Assembly: GCF_028291725.1 (NCBI RefSeq) | Contig: NZ_JAQGNT010000087.1 | Location: 1-34,648 of the forward strand | Origin: Hydrocarboniphaga sp. | Lineage (GTDB): Bacteria > Pseudomonadota > Gammaproteobacteria > Nevskiales > Nevskiaceae | DNA length: 34,648 bases | Direction: 5' to 3' | Shown: positions 16,821 to 27,683 of the stretch, piece by piece | Numbering within the stretch: the stretch's first letter is position 1 | Layout of the letters: every line of letters starts with the position of its first letter | Position numbers and translations under genes: made by a program | The notes under the pieces: model-generated | The model's database searches: none | Told to the model about the DNA's origin: nothing | The model's input: the letters and a program-made list of their open reading frames with translations, nothing else

Positions 16821-18887
16821 CTACCAGACGCGGCAGCGCTTGGCGCTGACCATGGCCTGCCCGGCCTTGCACGAGAACGCGGCTTCGAACTCCGGCATGT
16901 TCACCATCAGGCCGTTGACGCGGTACTTGCCGGGCGAATGCGGGTCGGTCAGCGCATTGGCGCGCAGGTTTTCCGGGCGGTTGTTCTCGCAGGCCCATTG
17001 CGCGTAGCCGACGAAAAAGCGCTGGTCCGGATTCAGGCCGTCGACCGGGCGCAGGCGCTGGTTCGCGGTCTCGGCCTGCCAGGCCATCCAGCCGAGCACC
17101 AGGCCGCCGAGATCGGCGAGGTCTTCGCCTTCGCTGAGCTTGCTGTTGATCTTGATGTCGTCGACCACGACGTAGTGCGAATACTGATCGACGACACATT
17201 GCGCACGCTGCTCGAAGGCCTTCGCGTCGGCCGGCGTCCACCAGTCTTTCAGGTTGCCTTGCGCGTCGAACTGGCGGCCCTCATCGTCGAAGGCATGAGT
17301 CAGCTCATGGCCGATGGTCGAGCCGGTGTTGCCGTAGTTCGGCGCCGCGTCCATCTTGGCGTCGTACAGCGGCGGCTGTAGCACGCCGGCCGGAAAGTTG
17401 ATGTCGTTCATCTGCGGGTTGTAGTACGCGTTGACGGTCGGCGGTGTCATGCCCCATTCGCCGCGGTCCAGCGGCTTGCCGATCTTCGCCAGCTCGCGCT
17501 GCGACTCGAAGCGGTTTCCGCGCTCGACGTTGCCGGCAAAATCGTCACGCGCGATGCTCAGCGCGGAGTAGTCGCGCCAGCTGTCCGGGTAGCCGATCTT
17601 GTTGACGATGGTGGCGAGCTTGTCGAGCGCCCTCTTCTTGGTTTCGGCGCTCATCCAGCTGAGCTGATCGAGATCCTCGCTCATCGCCTGCTCGATCTGT
17701 TTCGCCATCTTCAGCGTGTCGGCTTTCAGCTGCGGGCTGAAGCTGCGGTTGACGAACTCCTGGCCCAGCGATTCTCCCAGTTGCCCGTCGGTCAGCGCGA
17801 CGCAGCGCTTCCAGCGCGGCTTCAGGCTCGGCACGCCGCGCAGCGTCTTGCGGAAGAACGCGAAGTCCTCGTCGACGAAGGCCGTTGACAGATACTCGGC
17901 CTGGGCATGCGCGACATGCCAGCGCAGATAGGTCTTCAGATTGGCGACCGGCGTGGTTTTCCACTGCCGGTTCAGCGCCCGGTAGAACGTCGGCTCGGAC
18001 ACGTTGAACGAGTCCAGCGAGTTCAGGCCCAGGCCGTGCAGATACATGCTCCAGTCGAAATCCGGCGTCAGCGCCTGCAGGGCCTTGGCGTCCATCCTGT
18101 GATAGGTCTTGTACGGATCGCGCAGCTCGACCTGGGTCAGGCTCGCCCTGGCCAGCGCGGTTTCCATCGTCATCACGGTGGTGGCGTTGCGCTTGGCGGC
18201 GTCGGGCTGGTCACCGAGCAAAACGAACATCTTGGCCACGTGATCCAGATATTGCTGGCGCAGCTTCACCGACTTGGCGTCGGTGCGCGTGTAGTAGTCG
18301 CGATCCGGCAGGCCGAGGCCGCCGGAGCCGGCCGACGCAATCACCTGCGAGGCGTCGCCGTAATCCTGGGTGGAGCTGAAGCCGAAGAACAGGCCGTCGT
18401 CGGCGTAGGCCAGATGCAGCGCGGCGAGCAGCGCCGGCAGATCCTTGGCTGACGGTAGCGCGGCGATCCGTGCCAGCGACGGCGCCAGCGGCGCGGCGCC
18501 GAGCTTCTCGATCGCCGCTTCGTCCATGCACGCGGCGAAGTAGTCGCCGAGCTTGCGCTGTGCGGCGTTGACGCCGCTGCCGTTCTTGGCCAGGCCGTCG
18601 AGAATGCCCCACAGGAAGCGCTGATTGTCCTGGTACAGCTTGCCGTAGACGCTCCAGCTGGCCTGGTCGGGCGGGATCGGGTTGTTCTTCATCCAGCCGC
18701 CGCAGGCGTACTGGTAGAAGTCCTCGCAGGGCATGGCCGACCGATCCATCGCCCTGAGATCCAGGCTGGGCGTGTAGGGCAGTGCGGTGAGCGGAGTCTC
18801 GGCCGGTGGCGGCGCATCGGCTGCCAGCGCATTCGCGCTCAGGCACAGGGCGAAAGTCGCTGCACAAAACGCTGCTCGAATGTTCAT
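16821..18887 (-). CDS. M13-family zinc metallopeptidase
   Basis: A 688-residue neprilysin-like peptidase (PepO type). A signal peptide (cleavage near ALA-AD) sends it to the periplasm. The N-terminal M13 domain includes CEDFYQYACGGWMKNNPIP. Catalytic elements are HELTH at 527-531, with zinc ligands H527 and H531 and catalytic E528. The third ligand is E588 in EGEDLADLGG, with D592. The substrate-binding NAYYNP and the terminal CRVW are family hallmarks. Length is typical. The frame is open further upstream, but ATG at 18887 has AGGA upstream and starts a proper signal sequence. Confidence 0.95.
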   Translation of the reverse strand: MNIRAAFCAATFALCLSANALAADAPPPAETPLTALPYTPSLDLRAMDRSAMPCEDFYQYACGGWMKNNPIPPDQASWSVYGKLYQDNQRFLWGILDGLAKNGSGVNAAQRKLGDYFAACMDEAAIEKLGAAPLAPSLARIAALPSAKDLPALLAALHLAYADDGLFFGFSSTQDYGDASQVIASAGSGGLGLPDRDYYTRTDAKSVKLRQQYLDHVAKMFVLLGDQPDAAKRNATTVMTMETALARASLTQVELRDPYKTYHRMDAKALQALTPDFDWSMYLHGLGLNSLDSFNVSEPTFYRALNRQWKTTPVANLKTYLRWHVAHAQAEYLSTAFVDEDFAFFRKTLRGVPSLKPRWKRCVALTDGQLGESLGQEFVNRSFSPQLKADTLKMAKQIEQAMSEDLDQLSWMSAETKKRALDKLATIVNKIGYPDSWRDYSALSIARDDFAGNVERGNRFESQRELAKIGKPLDRGEWGMTPPTVNAYYNPQMNDINFPAGVLQPPLYDAKMDAAPNYGNTGSTIGHELTHAFDDEGRQFDAQGNLKDWWTPADAKAFEQRAQCVVDQYSHYVVVDDIKINSKLSEGEDLADLGGLVLGWMAWQAETANQRLRPVDGLNPDQRFFVGYAQWACENNRPENLRANALTDPHSPGKYRVNGLMVNMPEFEAAFSCKAGQAMVSAKRCRVW

Positions 18888-18964
18888 GGGTTCCTGCCTC
18901 ACTCCCGCCGATCTTTCGTCATGCCAGTTGCCCAAAGCGCTGCAGGCGCCGGACCCTGGAAAGC

Positions 18965-19015
18965 CGAAGGGGCGCGGCAAAGTCGAAGACTCCGCCGCGC
19001 CCCTTCGAGCTTTTT
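18965..19015. terminator. GC-rich hairpin between HU-like and M13 genes
   Basis: A 14-bp perfect stem (18965-18978 with 18994-19007, CGAAGGGGCGCGGC) has a 15-nt loop. On the + strand TTTTT follows at 19011-19015; on the - strand only a short CTTTCC follows. It lies just after the HU-like gene on the - strand, so it probably ends that transcript. The strong T tract is on the opposite side, so direction is unsure. Confidence 0.6.
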
Positions 19016-19037
19016 AAGGCTGGCGACTCAGAGCATC

Positions 19038-19424
19038 TCAGGCCGCGGCGTCCTTCAGCTTCTTCAGCGGACGCACCTTCACCTTGACCGAGGCCGGCTT
19101 GGCTGCGAACCACTGTTCCTGCTTGGTGAACGGGTTGATGCCCTTGCGCTTCGGCTTGGCCGCAACGGCGGTGGCGCTGATCTTCAGGATGCCCGGCAGC
19201 GTGAACGAGCGCGCGCCCTTCTTGCTGATCGACGAGTGTACGGCCGATTCCAGTGCGGCGAGCACGGAGCGGATTTCCTTGCCGGCCAGTCCTGTGATTT
19301 CGGCCAGATGCGCGGTAAGGCCGGTCTTGGTCATCGCTTCCTTGATCGGCTTGGCAGCGGCCGGCTTGGCAGCTTTGACGGCTTTCGCGGGAGCCTTCTT
19401 CTTTGCCGCTTTCTTCGTGCTCAT
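19038..19424 (-). CDS. HU-like DNA-binding protein with Lys/Ala-rich N-terminal tail
   Basis: A 128-residue basic protein. Residues 1-25 are almost only Lys, Ala and Pro (MSTKKAAKKKAPAKAVKAAK), like the tails of histone H1 and of some HU variants. The rest fits the HU/IHF fold: TKTGLTAHLAEITGL, KEIRSVLAALESAVHSSI, then a beta arm region ending GINPFTKQEQWFAAKPASVKVKV. It probably compacts the nucleoid. Canonical HU is about 90 residues. It has its own promoter and a long leader. GAGG upstream is 14 bp from the ATG, so translation initiation may be weak. Confidence 0.85.
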   Translation of the reverse strand: MSTKKAAKKKAPAKAVKAAKPAAAKPIKEAMTKTGLTAHLAEITGLAGKEIRSVLAALESAVHSSISKKGARSFTLPGILKISATAVAAKPKRKGINPFTKQEQWFAAKPASVKVKVRPLKKLKDAAA

Positions 19425-19495
19425 AGTGGTTTTGTAGTCCTCGTTGTGTGGGTGGTGTTCAATGAAAACGGCCGTAAATCACTACGGCAGCGTGG

Positions 19496-19524
19496 AATGT
19501 AGGGCAAGCGCCGCGCCGCGCCAA
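19496..19524 (-). promoter_or_regulatory. Sigma-70-type promoter of the HU-like gene
   Basis: Read on the - strand: -35 TTGGCG (19524-19519), 17-bp spacer, -10 TACATT (19501-19496). It lies about 70 bp before the HU-like start. Spacing is ideal and both hexamers are close to consensus, in otherwise GC-rich DNA. Confidence 0.6.
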
Positions 19525-19653
19525 GTCCATCGACGAAAAAACTAGGCTTTTTTGGCGCGATTCGCGCAAATCTGATGCTTGTGATCGGTCATAATCCGCC
19601 GCGCCGACGATCTAGCCGGGGCCACACCCGGCAGCGAGCGCGGTGTCACCGAC

Positions 19654-19657
19654 GGAG
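19654..19657 (+). promoter_or_regulatory. Ribosome-binding site deciding a TTG start
   Basis: GGAG lies 6 bp before TTG at 19664. This supports TTG, giving [14 protein letters not shown], over the GTG at 19643, which would add seven residues and has no such site. Confidence 0.6.
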
Positions 19658-19663
19658 AACCGC

Positions 19664-21383
<1,720 letters not shown>

Positions 21384-21384
<1 letters not shown>

Positions 21385-21463
21385 TAGGTCGGCAATCCCT
21401 TGCCGACGTGAGGCGGTGATTGCGCATCCCAGGGTGCACGTCGGCAAAGGATTGCCGACCTAC
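21384..21463. repeat. REPIN: inverted pair of GTAG-headed REPs (family A)
   Basis: Units lie at 21384-21407 and 21440-21463 with heads outward. The spacer differs from that at 4649-4680 at only a few positions (it too has gtgaggc.gtgattgcgcatcc or close), showing that the pair moves as one unit. It begins in the stop codon of the permease gene. Confidence 0.9.
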
Positions 21464-21523
21464 GGTGCACGCGGCGCGCCGTTCACCGATTACAGTCTGC
21501 CGGCAGCGTGGGATAATCGTCGC

Positions 21524-21910
21524 ATGATCGAGTACAGCCATATCGAGAAGTTCGCCGCCGTGATGGCGGAAGCGGTGCTGACCTACCTGGATTCGGGCGA
21601 GCCGCAGTGGGTGACCTGGGACGGTGTCTCGCTCCGCTTCGACTTCACCGTATTCGCGCTCGAGGCCGGAGACACGCCGGCGATGCTGCTGATCGACGAG
21701 AACTGGCCGAAGGCGGTCGGCGACGTCGAGGAGATCATCGATCCCGAGCACCCGGAGTTCGACGTCGATGCGCTGCGCAACGCGATCGAGGCGCAGATCC
21801 TCGACGAAGGCTACGGCGAACGCCTGCTGAAAGTGTTCCAGGAACGGCTCGAGCGGCTGCGCTCCGGCGAGATCGAGGACGACGAGCCGGACGAGCCCGA
21901 CGAGACGTAA
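21524..21910 (+). CDS. Small acidic protein of unknown function
   Basis: A 128-residue acidic protein that I do not recognise. It starts MIEYSHIEKFAAVM, has a central segment PAMLLIDENWPKAVGDVEEI, and ends in an Asp/Glu-rich tail (EIEDDEPDEPDET). No signal peptide or membrane segment is seen; a short cytoplasmic protein is likely. GGATAAT at 21511-21517 resembles a -10 box very near the start, so the mRNA may be leaderless or nearly so. The frame is open upstream into the REPIN, but that part is repeat DNA. Confidence 0.65.
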   Translation: MIEYSHIEKFAAVMAEAVLTYLDSGEPQWVTWDGVSLRFDFTVFALEAGDTPAMLLIDENWPKAVGDVEEIIDPEHPEFDVDALRNAIEAQILDEGYGERLLKVFQERLERLRSGEIEDDEPDEPDET

Positions 21911-21997
21911 ATCGCGAGACATAAATCGTGAATGCGCTGCAGCTGCCAAGGCGCGAGCTGCAGCCGGCGGTATCGGATGGCGACGCCAGGAGACCGT

Positions 21998-22268
21998 TAG
22001 GGCCTGTTAACCATTAGTCGATCGCTGTGTTGCCGCCAAAGAGACGGCCAGGCACGGCGCGAGGAGGAGGCATAGTGATGACTATGGTGACGACGAGCAA
22101 CGAAGCATGGCCGTCTCTTTGGTGGCAACCCTTCGGGCTGGCCCCAAAGCGGGCGCATTGCGGCGTCTCTCCCTCCTTGTGTACGTCCAGTACACCGCGT
22201 CGGTCGATCCTTGCACTGCGCCCTCTTTGGGGCCAGCGCAGCGACCGCCTAATGGTTAACAGGCCCTA
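21998..22268. mobile_element. MITE-like element with 18-bp terminal inverted repeats, complete copy
   Basis: The ends GGGCCTGTTAACCATTAG (22000-22017) and its perfect reverse complement (22249-22266) are flanked by TA on both sides, suggesting a TA target duplication. Inside are two long stem modules. Module 1 (22030-22050 with 22108-22128, one mismatch) encloses the hairpin CATAGT/ACTATG. Module 2 (about 22140-22157 with 22215-22233, one mismatch) encloses GTGTAC/GTACAC. No protein is encoded. A partial copy is at 1-126. The right TA is followed at once by the ATG of the PilB-like gene. Bases 21911-21997 hold nothing I can name. Confidence 0.85.
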
Positions 22269-24743
22269 ATGAATACCAACGACACCGGGCCGGCTTTCGC
22301 ATGGCCGATCCCGCCGTTCTTTCAGCTCGCCGTAGTGCCGGACGAGACCCGCGCGCGCGCCTGCCTGGTCGAGCTGATCAACGGCCGCGTCATCGACGCC
22401 GATCTGGCCAGCTTCGAGCCGGACCGGGCGCGGATCAGCCTGGTCACGCCCGAGCATGAGCAGCTGCGCCGGCTCGATCTGAAGCTGGTGCGCGTGATCC
22501 GGCTGACCACGCCGTTGCGGCTGATCCGCGACGCGGCCGTGATGAGCAACGTCGGCGCCGACGAAGCGCAGGTCGCAGAGGAACGAGAGTTCACCGTGAG
22601 CTTTACCGACGGCACGACGCTCACCGGCTCCACGCGCGGATTTCTGAAGGCGACCGCCGGCCTGTTCCTTTATGTGCTGACGGCCGAGGAGCAGGTGCTG
22701 CGCTGCTTCGTTCCTGCACAGCACCTGGGCGATGTGCAGATCGGCCCGCTGCTCGGCGATGCGCTGGCGCGCCGGCATCAGCTCAGCGACGAGGCGCTGG
22801 CGGCGGCGCTGAGCAAGCAGGCGCAACTGCGCCAGGAAACGCTGGGCCAGCAGCTGCTGGATCGCGGCATCGTCGACCAGGCCGCGCTGAAGCGCGCCTT
22901 GAAGGGACAGAAGCTGCGGCCGGCGATGAAGCTGGGCGAGCTGCTGGTCGAGGCCGGCCTGATCACGCCGGCGCAACTGGCCGAGGCGCTGGGCGTGCAG
23001 GCGAGCAACCGCGAGCGGCGCCTCGGCGACATCCTGGTCGAGATGGGCATCGTCACCGTGCGGCTGGTGCAGGTGGCGCTGTCCGACAAGCTCGGCATCC
23101 CGTTCGTCGACGTGCGCGATTTCCAGATCGACCCGGCGACGCTGGAGCTGTTGAACGCGGGCGCCGCCAGCCGGCACCAGGTGCTGCCGCTGCTGCGCAT
23201 GGGCGCGTCCCTGGTGGTCGCGGTCGAAAATCCGCTGGCCATGGATTTTGAGCAGGAACTGCGGTTTCTGACCGGCCTCGGCATCGTGCCGGTGATTGCC
23301 AATCCGGAGGAGCTGCGGCTGCGCATCGCCGCGGAATACACCAGCCTGCTGGCACCCAGCGTCGCCGAGGACGAGGCGCTGCAGGCCGGCGAATTCCCGG
23401 GGCGCCGGGATCTTGCGCAGGTCAATGTGGAGGACCTGGCCAGCGAGCTGGTGCGGGAAACCTCGGCGCCGCGCGACTCCGGCCGGGAAACCAAGGAGCG
23501 TGAGTCCGCCGCGCGGGTCACCGACAACGCGCTGGTGCGGCTGGTCAACAAGATCATCATGGACGCGCACAAGCAGGGTGCTTCCGACATCCATATCGAA
23601 AGCAACCCCGGTGCTGCCAGCACGCGTATCCGCTTCCGCAAGGACGGCGAGATGGAGGACTACCTGAAGCTGCAGCCGGCCTACCGCAATGCGCTGGTGT
23701 CGCGGCTCAAGATCATGGCCGGCCTCGACATCTCCGAGCGCCGCCAGGCGCAGGACGGCAAGATCGCGTTCGGGCGCTTCGGCCCGTTGCCGATCGAGTT
23801 GCGCGTCGCCATCGTGCCGACCGCCAACAACCTCGAGGACGTGGTGCTGCGCATCCTCGGCGGCGTGCAGCCGCTGCCGGTGGAGAACCTCGGCTTCAGC
23901 GACCATGATCTGGCCCGGCTCAAGCAAATGATTGCGCGCGGCCACGGCCTGATCCTGGTCTGCGGTCCGACCGGCTCGGGCAAGACCACCACGCTGCACT
24001 CGATCCTGCATCACCTCAACCGGCCCGACATCAAGATCTGGACCGCGGAGGATCCGGTCGAAATCACCCAGCCGGGCCTGCGCCAGGTGCAGGTGAACCC
24101 GAAGATCGGCTGGACGTTCGCCGCCGCGATGCGCGCGTTCCTGCGCGCCGATCCCGACGTGATCATGGTCGGCGAAATGCGCGATGCGGAAACCGCCGGC
24201 ATCGGCATCGAGGCCTCGCTGACCGGGCATCTGGTGTTCTCCACGCTGCATACCAACAGTGCCGCCGAGAGCATCGTGCGCCTGCTGGATCTGGGCATGG
24301 ACCCGTTCAATTTCGCCGACGCGCTGATCGGCGTGCTGTCGCAGCGCCTGGCGCGCAAGCTCTGCCCGAAGTGCCGGCGTCCTCACGTCGCCAGCGAGGC
24401 CGAGATTGCCGAACTGCTGGCCGAATACTGCGAAGGCAGCGAGCTGCACAAGCCCGAAGTGCTGGCGCTATGGCGCGAGGATTTCGCCCGGCGTGATCAG
24501 TTCGTGCTGTACGAAGCCGTCGGCTGCAATGCCTGCCGCAGCGGCTACAAGGGCCGCGTCGGCATCTACGAACTGCTGTCGGCCACGCCGCAGGTCAAGC
24601 AGTTGGCGCGCTCGCACGGCACACTGCCGCAGCTGGTCGAGGCGGCGCGCGCCGGCGGCATGCGGCTGTTGCGCCAGGATGCGATCGACAAGCTGCTGAG
24701 CGGCCAGCTCGACCGCGCCAGCGCCCGCGCGGTGTCGAGTTAG
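22269..24743 (+). CDS. PilB/GspE-like secretion ATPase with extra N-terminal domains
   Basis: An 824-residue ATPase of the type II secretion/type IV pilus family, longer than usual PilB (~570). The N-terminal ~170 residues hold two similar short beta-rich segments (RACLVELINGRVIDADLASF and EFTVSFTDGTTLTGSTRGFL). Next is an MshEN-like region (LGDILVEMGIV, LGIPFVDVRDF), then the motor: Walker A GPTGSGKTT from 566, Walker B DPDVIMVGEMRDAETA, His box FSTLHTNSAAE, and zinc cysteines C699, C702, C753 and C756. No pilin, PilC or other secretion gene is adjacent. The ATG touches a MITE; the only ribosome-binding-like bases (ACAGG) belong to the MITE end. Confidence 0.9.
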   Translation: MNTNDTGPAFAWPIPPFFQLAVVPDETRARACLVELINGRVIDADLASFEPDRARISLVTPEHEQLRRLDLKLVRVIRLTTPLRLIRDAAVMSNVGADEAQVAEEREFTVSFTDGTTLTGSTRGFLKATAGLFLYVLTAEEQVLRCFVPAQHLGDVQIGPLLGDALARRHQLSDEALAAALSKQAQLRQETLGQQLLDRGIVDQAALKRALKGQKLRPAMKLGELLVEAGLITPAQLAEALGVQASNRERRLGDILVEMGIVTVRLVQVALSDKLGIPFVDVRDFQIDPATLELLNAGAASRHQVLPLLRMGASLVVAVENPLAMDFEQELRFLTGLGIVPVIANPEELRLRIAAEYTSLLAPSVAEDEALQAGEFPGRRDLAQVNVEDLASELVRETSAPRDSGRETKERESAARVTDNALVRLVNKIIMDAHKQGASDIHIESNPGAASTRIRFRKDGEMEDYLKLQPAYRNALVSRLKIMAGLDISERRQAQDGKIAFGRFGPLPIELRVAIVPTANNLEDVVLRILGGVQPLPVENLGFSDHDLARLKQMIARGHGLILVCGPTGSGKTTTLHSILHHLNRPDIKIWTAEDPVEITQPGLRQVQVNPKIGWTFAAAMRAFLRADPDVIMVGEMRDAETAGIGIEASLTGHLVFSTLHTNSAAESIVRLLDLGMDPFNFADALIGVLSQRLARKLCPKCRRPHVASEAEIAELLAEYCEGSELHKPEVLALWREDFARRDQFVLYEAVGCNACRSGYKGRVGIYELLSATPQVKQLARSHGTLPQLVEAARAGGMRLLRQDAIDKLLSGQLDRASARAVSS

Positions 24744-24758
24744 GGCTCCCGCGCCGAC

Positions 24759-24789
24759 GTTGGGGTTCGCTGCGCTCACCCCAACCTAC
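24759..24789. repeat. GTAG-headed REP (family C), single
   Basis: A 31-nt palindromic unit with GTTGGGGT/ACCCCAAC arms, its head (CTAC on +) at 24786-24789. Two further units form a pair at 34503-34574. It lies between convergent genes, and its head supplies the TAG stop of the Lrp-type regulator (24788-24786). Confidence 0.85.
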
Positions 24790-25286
24790 ACCACGTACAC
24801 GCCCGGCTCGCGCTTCTCGCACTTCAGCACGAAGCTCGAGCGCACGTCCTTGATGCCGGGCAGCACCAGCAGCTTGTGCGACATCAGCTCGGCGTAGGCG
24901 TCCAGATCGGTGGTGACGATGTGCAGCAGGTAGTCGACGCTGCCGGTCATCAGGTAGCAGGCGCGCACTTCCGGCAGGTCGCGGATTGCATCCTGCAGGC
25001 GGTCGACGTTGTCTGGCGTCTGCCGCTCCAGGCTGATCTGCACGAAGGCCTCGACATTCAGGCCCAGGGTCTTGCGATGGACCATCGTCGTGTAGCCGCT
25101 GAGCACGCCGCGCTCTTCGAGTTGCTTGACGCGCCGCAGGCAGGCGGCCGGCGACAGGCCGACCTGTTCGGCCAGCGCCACGTTCGATATCCGGGCGTCC
25201 CGGGCCAGGCCGTCCAGGATGCGATGGTCGAGCCGGTCGAAGCCTTCCGCAACAATATTGCGCGATATGATCTTTTGTTTTGTCAA
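24786..25286 (-). CDS. Lrp/AsnC-family transcriptional regulator
   Basis: A 166-residue regulator. The N-terminal helix-turn-helix is FDRLDHRILDGLARDARISNVALAEQVGLSPAACLRRV, followed by the RAM ligand domain (EVRACYLMTGSVDYLLHIVTTDLDAY; LVLPGIKDVRSSFVL). The start is TTG with GGAG 5 bp upstream, giving a normal family length; an ATG at 25343 would add 19 residues. It is divergent from hpd, and by analogy with such pairs it probably controls the phenylalanine/tyrosine catabolic genes in response to an aromatic amino acid, which is inference. The stop codon comes from a REP head. Confidence 0.88.
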   Translation of the reverse strand: MTKQKIISRNIVAEGFDRLDHRILDGLARDARISNVALAEQVGLSPAACLRRVKQLEERGVLSGYTTMVHRKTLGLNVEAFVQISLERQTPDNVDRLQDAIRDLPEVRACYLMTGSVDYLLHIVTTDLDAYAELMSHKLLVLPGIKDVRSSFVLKCEKREPGVYVV

Positions 25287-25380
25287 TGTTGCTCCGGATC
25301 GGGTATTTACTGGTGATATTGATAGCACATTCGCGTTCTGCATCCCTAAGATTGTCTGCATAAGGTAGGGAGATCCCGTC
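25287..25380. promoter_or_regulatory. Divergent promoter region, Lrp regulator and hpd
   Basis: This 94-bp stretch is distinctly more AT-rich than its surroundings (for example gatattgatagcacatt) and must hold both promoters and any operator. I see no hexamer pair good enough to place. AAGGTAGGGAG at about 25361-25371 is the hpd ribosome-binding site. GGAG on the - strand (25295-25292) serves the TTG start of the regulator. Confidence 0.5.
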
Positions 25381-26462
<1,082 letters not shown>

Positions 26463-26466
<4 letters not shown>

Positions 26467-27512
26467 AATCCCATGCCGCAATAATCCCTTCTCCCTCCGG
26501 GAGAGCAGTTGGCGCCAGCGAGGAGCGACCCAAGTCGCTCCGAGTTAGGCCAACTGCGCCCGAAGGGGCGGATGAGGGACTTGGAGATCGCGCGATCTTC
26601 GAGACCCTCACCCCTGCCGGCTTCGCCCCCCTCGCTTCGCTCTCCCCGGAGGGAGAGGGGATTCATGCTACGAATCCGTTTCCAATCCCCGGCTCCTGCC
26701 AGCTGCGCGGCGACTACCGGCTGTGCGCCGCCGACTACAGCGTGCAGCAGGATTACCGCCGGTATACCGAGGCCGATCAGGCGCTGTGGCGCCGGCTGTA
26801 CGCCCGGCAGGCGCAGCTGATCGAGCGCTACGCGGCGCCGGAGTTCGTCGCCGGCGTCGCCGCGCTGGACATGGCCGATGCGATCCCGCATTTCGATCGT
26901 GCCAACCTGATGCTGGCGCGCGCCACCGGCTGGCAGCTGGTCGCGGTGCCGGGGCTGATTCCGAACGAGGTGTTCTTCGAGCATCTCGCGCGCCGGCGCT
27001 TCCCGGTCAGCGTCTGGCTGCGCCGTGAAGACGAGTTCGACTACCTGGTCGAGCCGGACATCTTTCACGACTTCTTCGGCCACGTGCCGCTGCTGTCCAA
27101 CCCGGTGTTCGCCGACTATCTGCAGCACTACGGCGAGCAGGGACGCATCGCGATCGGCCTGGACGCGGTCGAGCCGATGTCGCGGCTCTACTGGTACATG
27201 GTCGAGTTCGGCCTGATCAACACGCCCAAGGGTCTGCGCGCGTTCGGCGCCGGCATTCTGTCGAGCGGCGGCGAGACGGTGTACTGCATCGCATCGCCGC
27301 AGCCGCATCGCATCGGCTTCGATGTCGAGCGGGTGATGCGCACCGCGTATCGGATCGACGCCTACCAGCAGACCTATTTCGTGCTCGACAGCTTCGAGCA
27401 GCTGTTCGCGCAGACCCGCGGCGATCTGCGCGAACTGCTGCAGCGGGTGCGCGAGCAGCCGGCGATTCCGGCAACGCAGACGCGCGACGGTGATCGCATC
27501 ATTGCGCCGTGA
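26463..27512 (+). CDS. phhA: Phenylalanine 4-monooxygenase, start uncertain
   Basis: A pterin-dependent iron enzyme that hydroxylates phenylalanine to tyrosine. The family region begins about [22 protein letters not shown]. Iron ligands are the two histidines of [11 protein letters not shown] and the glutamate of [31 protein letters not shown] and YGAGILSS-type blocks ([14 protein letters not shown]) are conserved. As listed, the 349-residue frame starts at GTG overlapping the hpd stop. Its first ~65 residues are encoded by an inverted-repeat element and match no family sequence. No ATG lies between; alternatives are GTG at 26742 or a rare codon such as ATT at 26661 after GGAGGGAGAGGGG. The tetrahydropterin recycling gene phhB is not in the window. 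Confidence 0.85.
26483..26663. repeat. Inverted-repeat element between hpd and phhA
   Basis: The ends AATCCCTTCTCCCTCC (from 26483) and GGAGGGAGAGGGGATT (to 26663) are near-perfect reverse complements. Between them are smaller hairpins such as GAGCGAC/GTCGCTC. Elements with CTCCCTCCGGGAGAG cores are dispersed in many proteobacterial genomes. It is open in the phhA frame throughout. Confidence 0.7.
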
Positions 27513-27529
27513 ACTCAAAATCCCCATCC

Positions 27530-27644
27530 AAACTCCGTTCCTCCCGAGTTGCCCGCGCTTCTGCGGGCGTATCGAGGGACTTGAGCGCGATGCGTCCCTC
27601 GATACGCCCACAGACGTGCTTGGCGTGCGGGAGGAACGGAGTTT
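27530..27644. repeat. Nested inverted-repeat element between phhA and hmgA
   Basis: The outer arms AAACTCCGTTCCTCCCG (27530-27546) and its perfect complement (27628-27644) enclose a second perfect pair, GGGCGTATCGAGGGAC (27565-27580 with 27594-27609). The whole can fold as a long two-level stem. No T tract follows, so it is a poor terminator. It is probably a REP- or MITE-type dispersed element. Confidence 0.8.
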
Positions 27645-27683
27645 CGTTGAAAATTTCTGGTATGCCGTGCCCGGAGCCCGCAC

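Noticed and set aside
21998-22268. Reading the 267-bp element as a degraded insertion sequence with a transposase remnant
   Set aside because: No frame within it encodes a transposase-like segment. The internal sequence is almost wholly inverted repeats.
26665-26820. ATG at 26665 as the phhA start
   Set aside because: It is in another frame, which ends at 26820 without PhhA sequence. Using it would need a frameshift for which there is no evidence.
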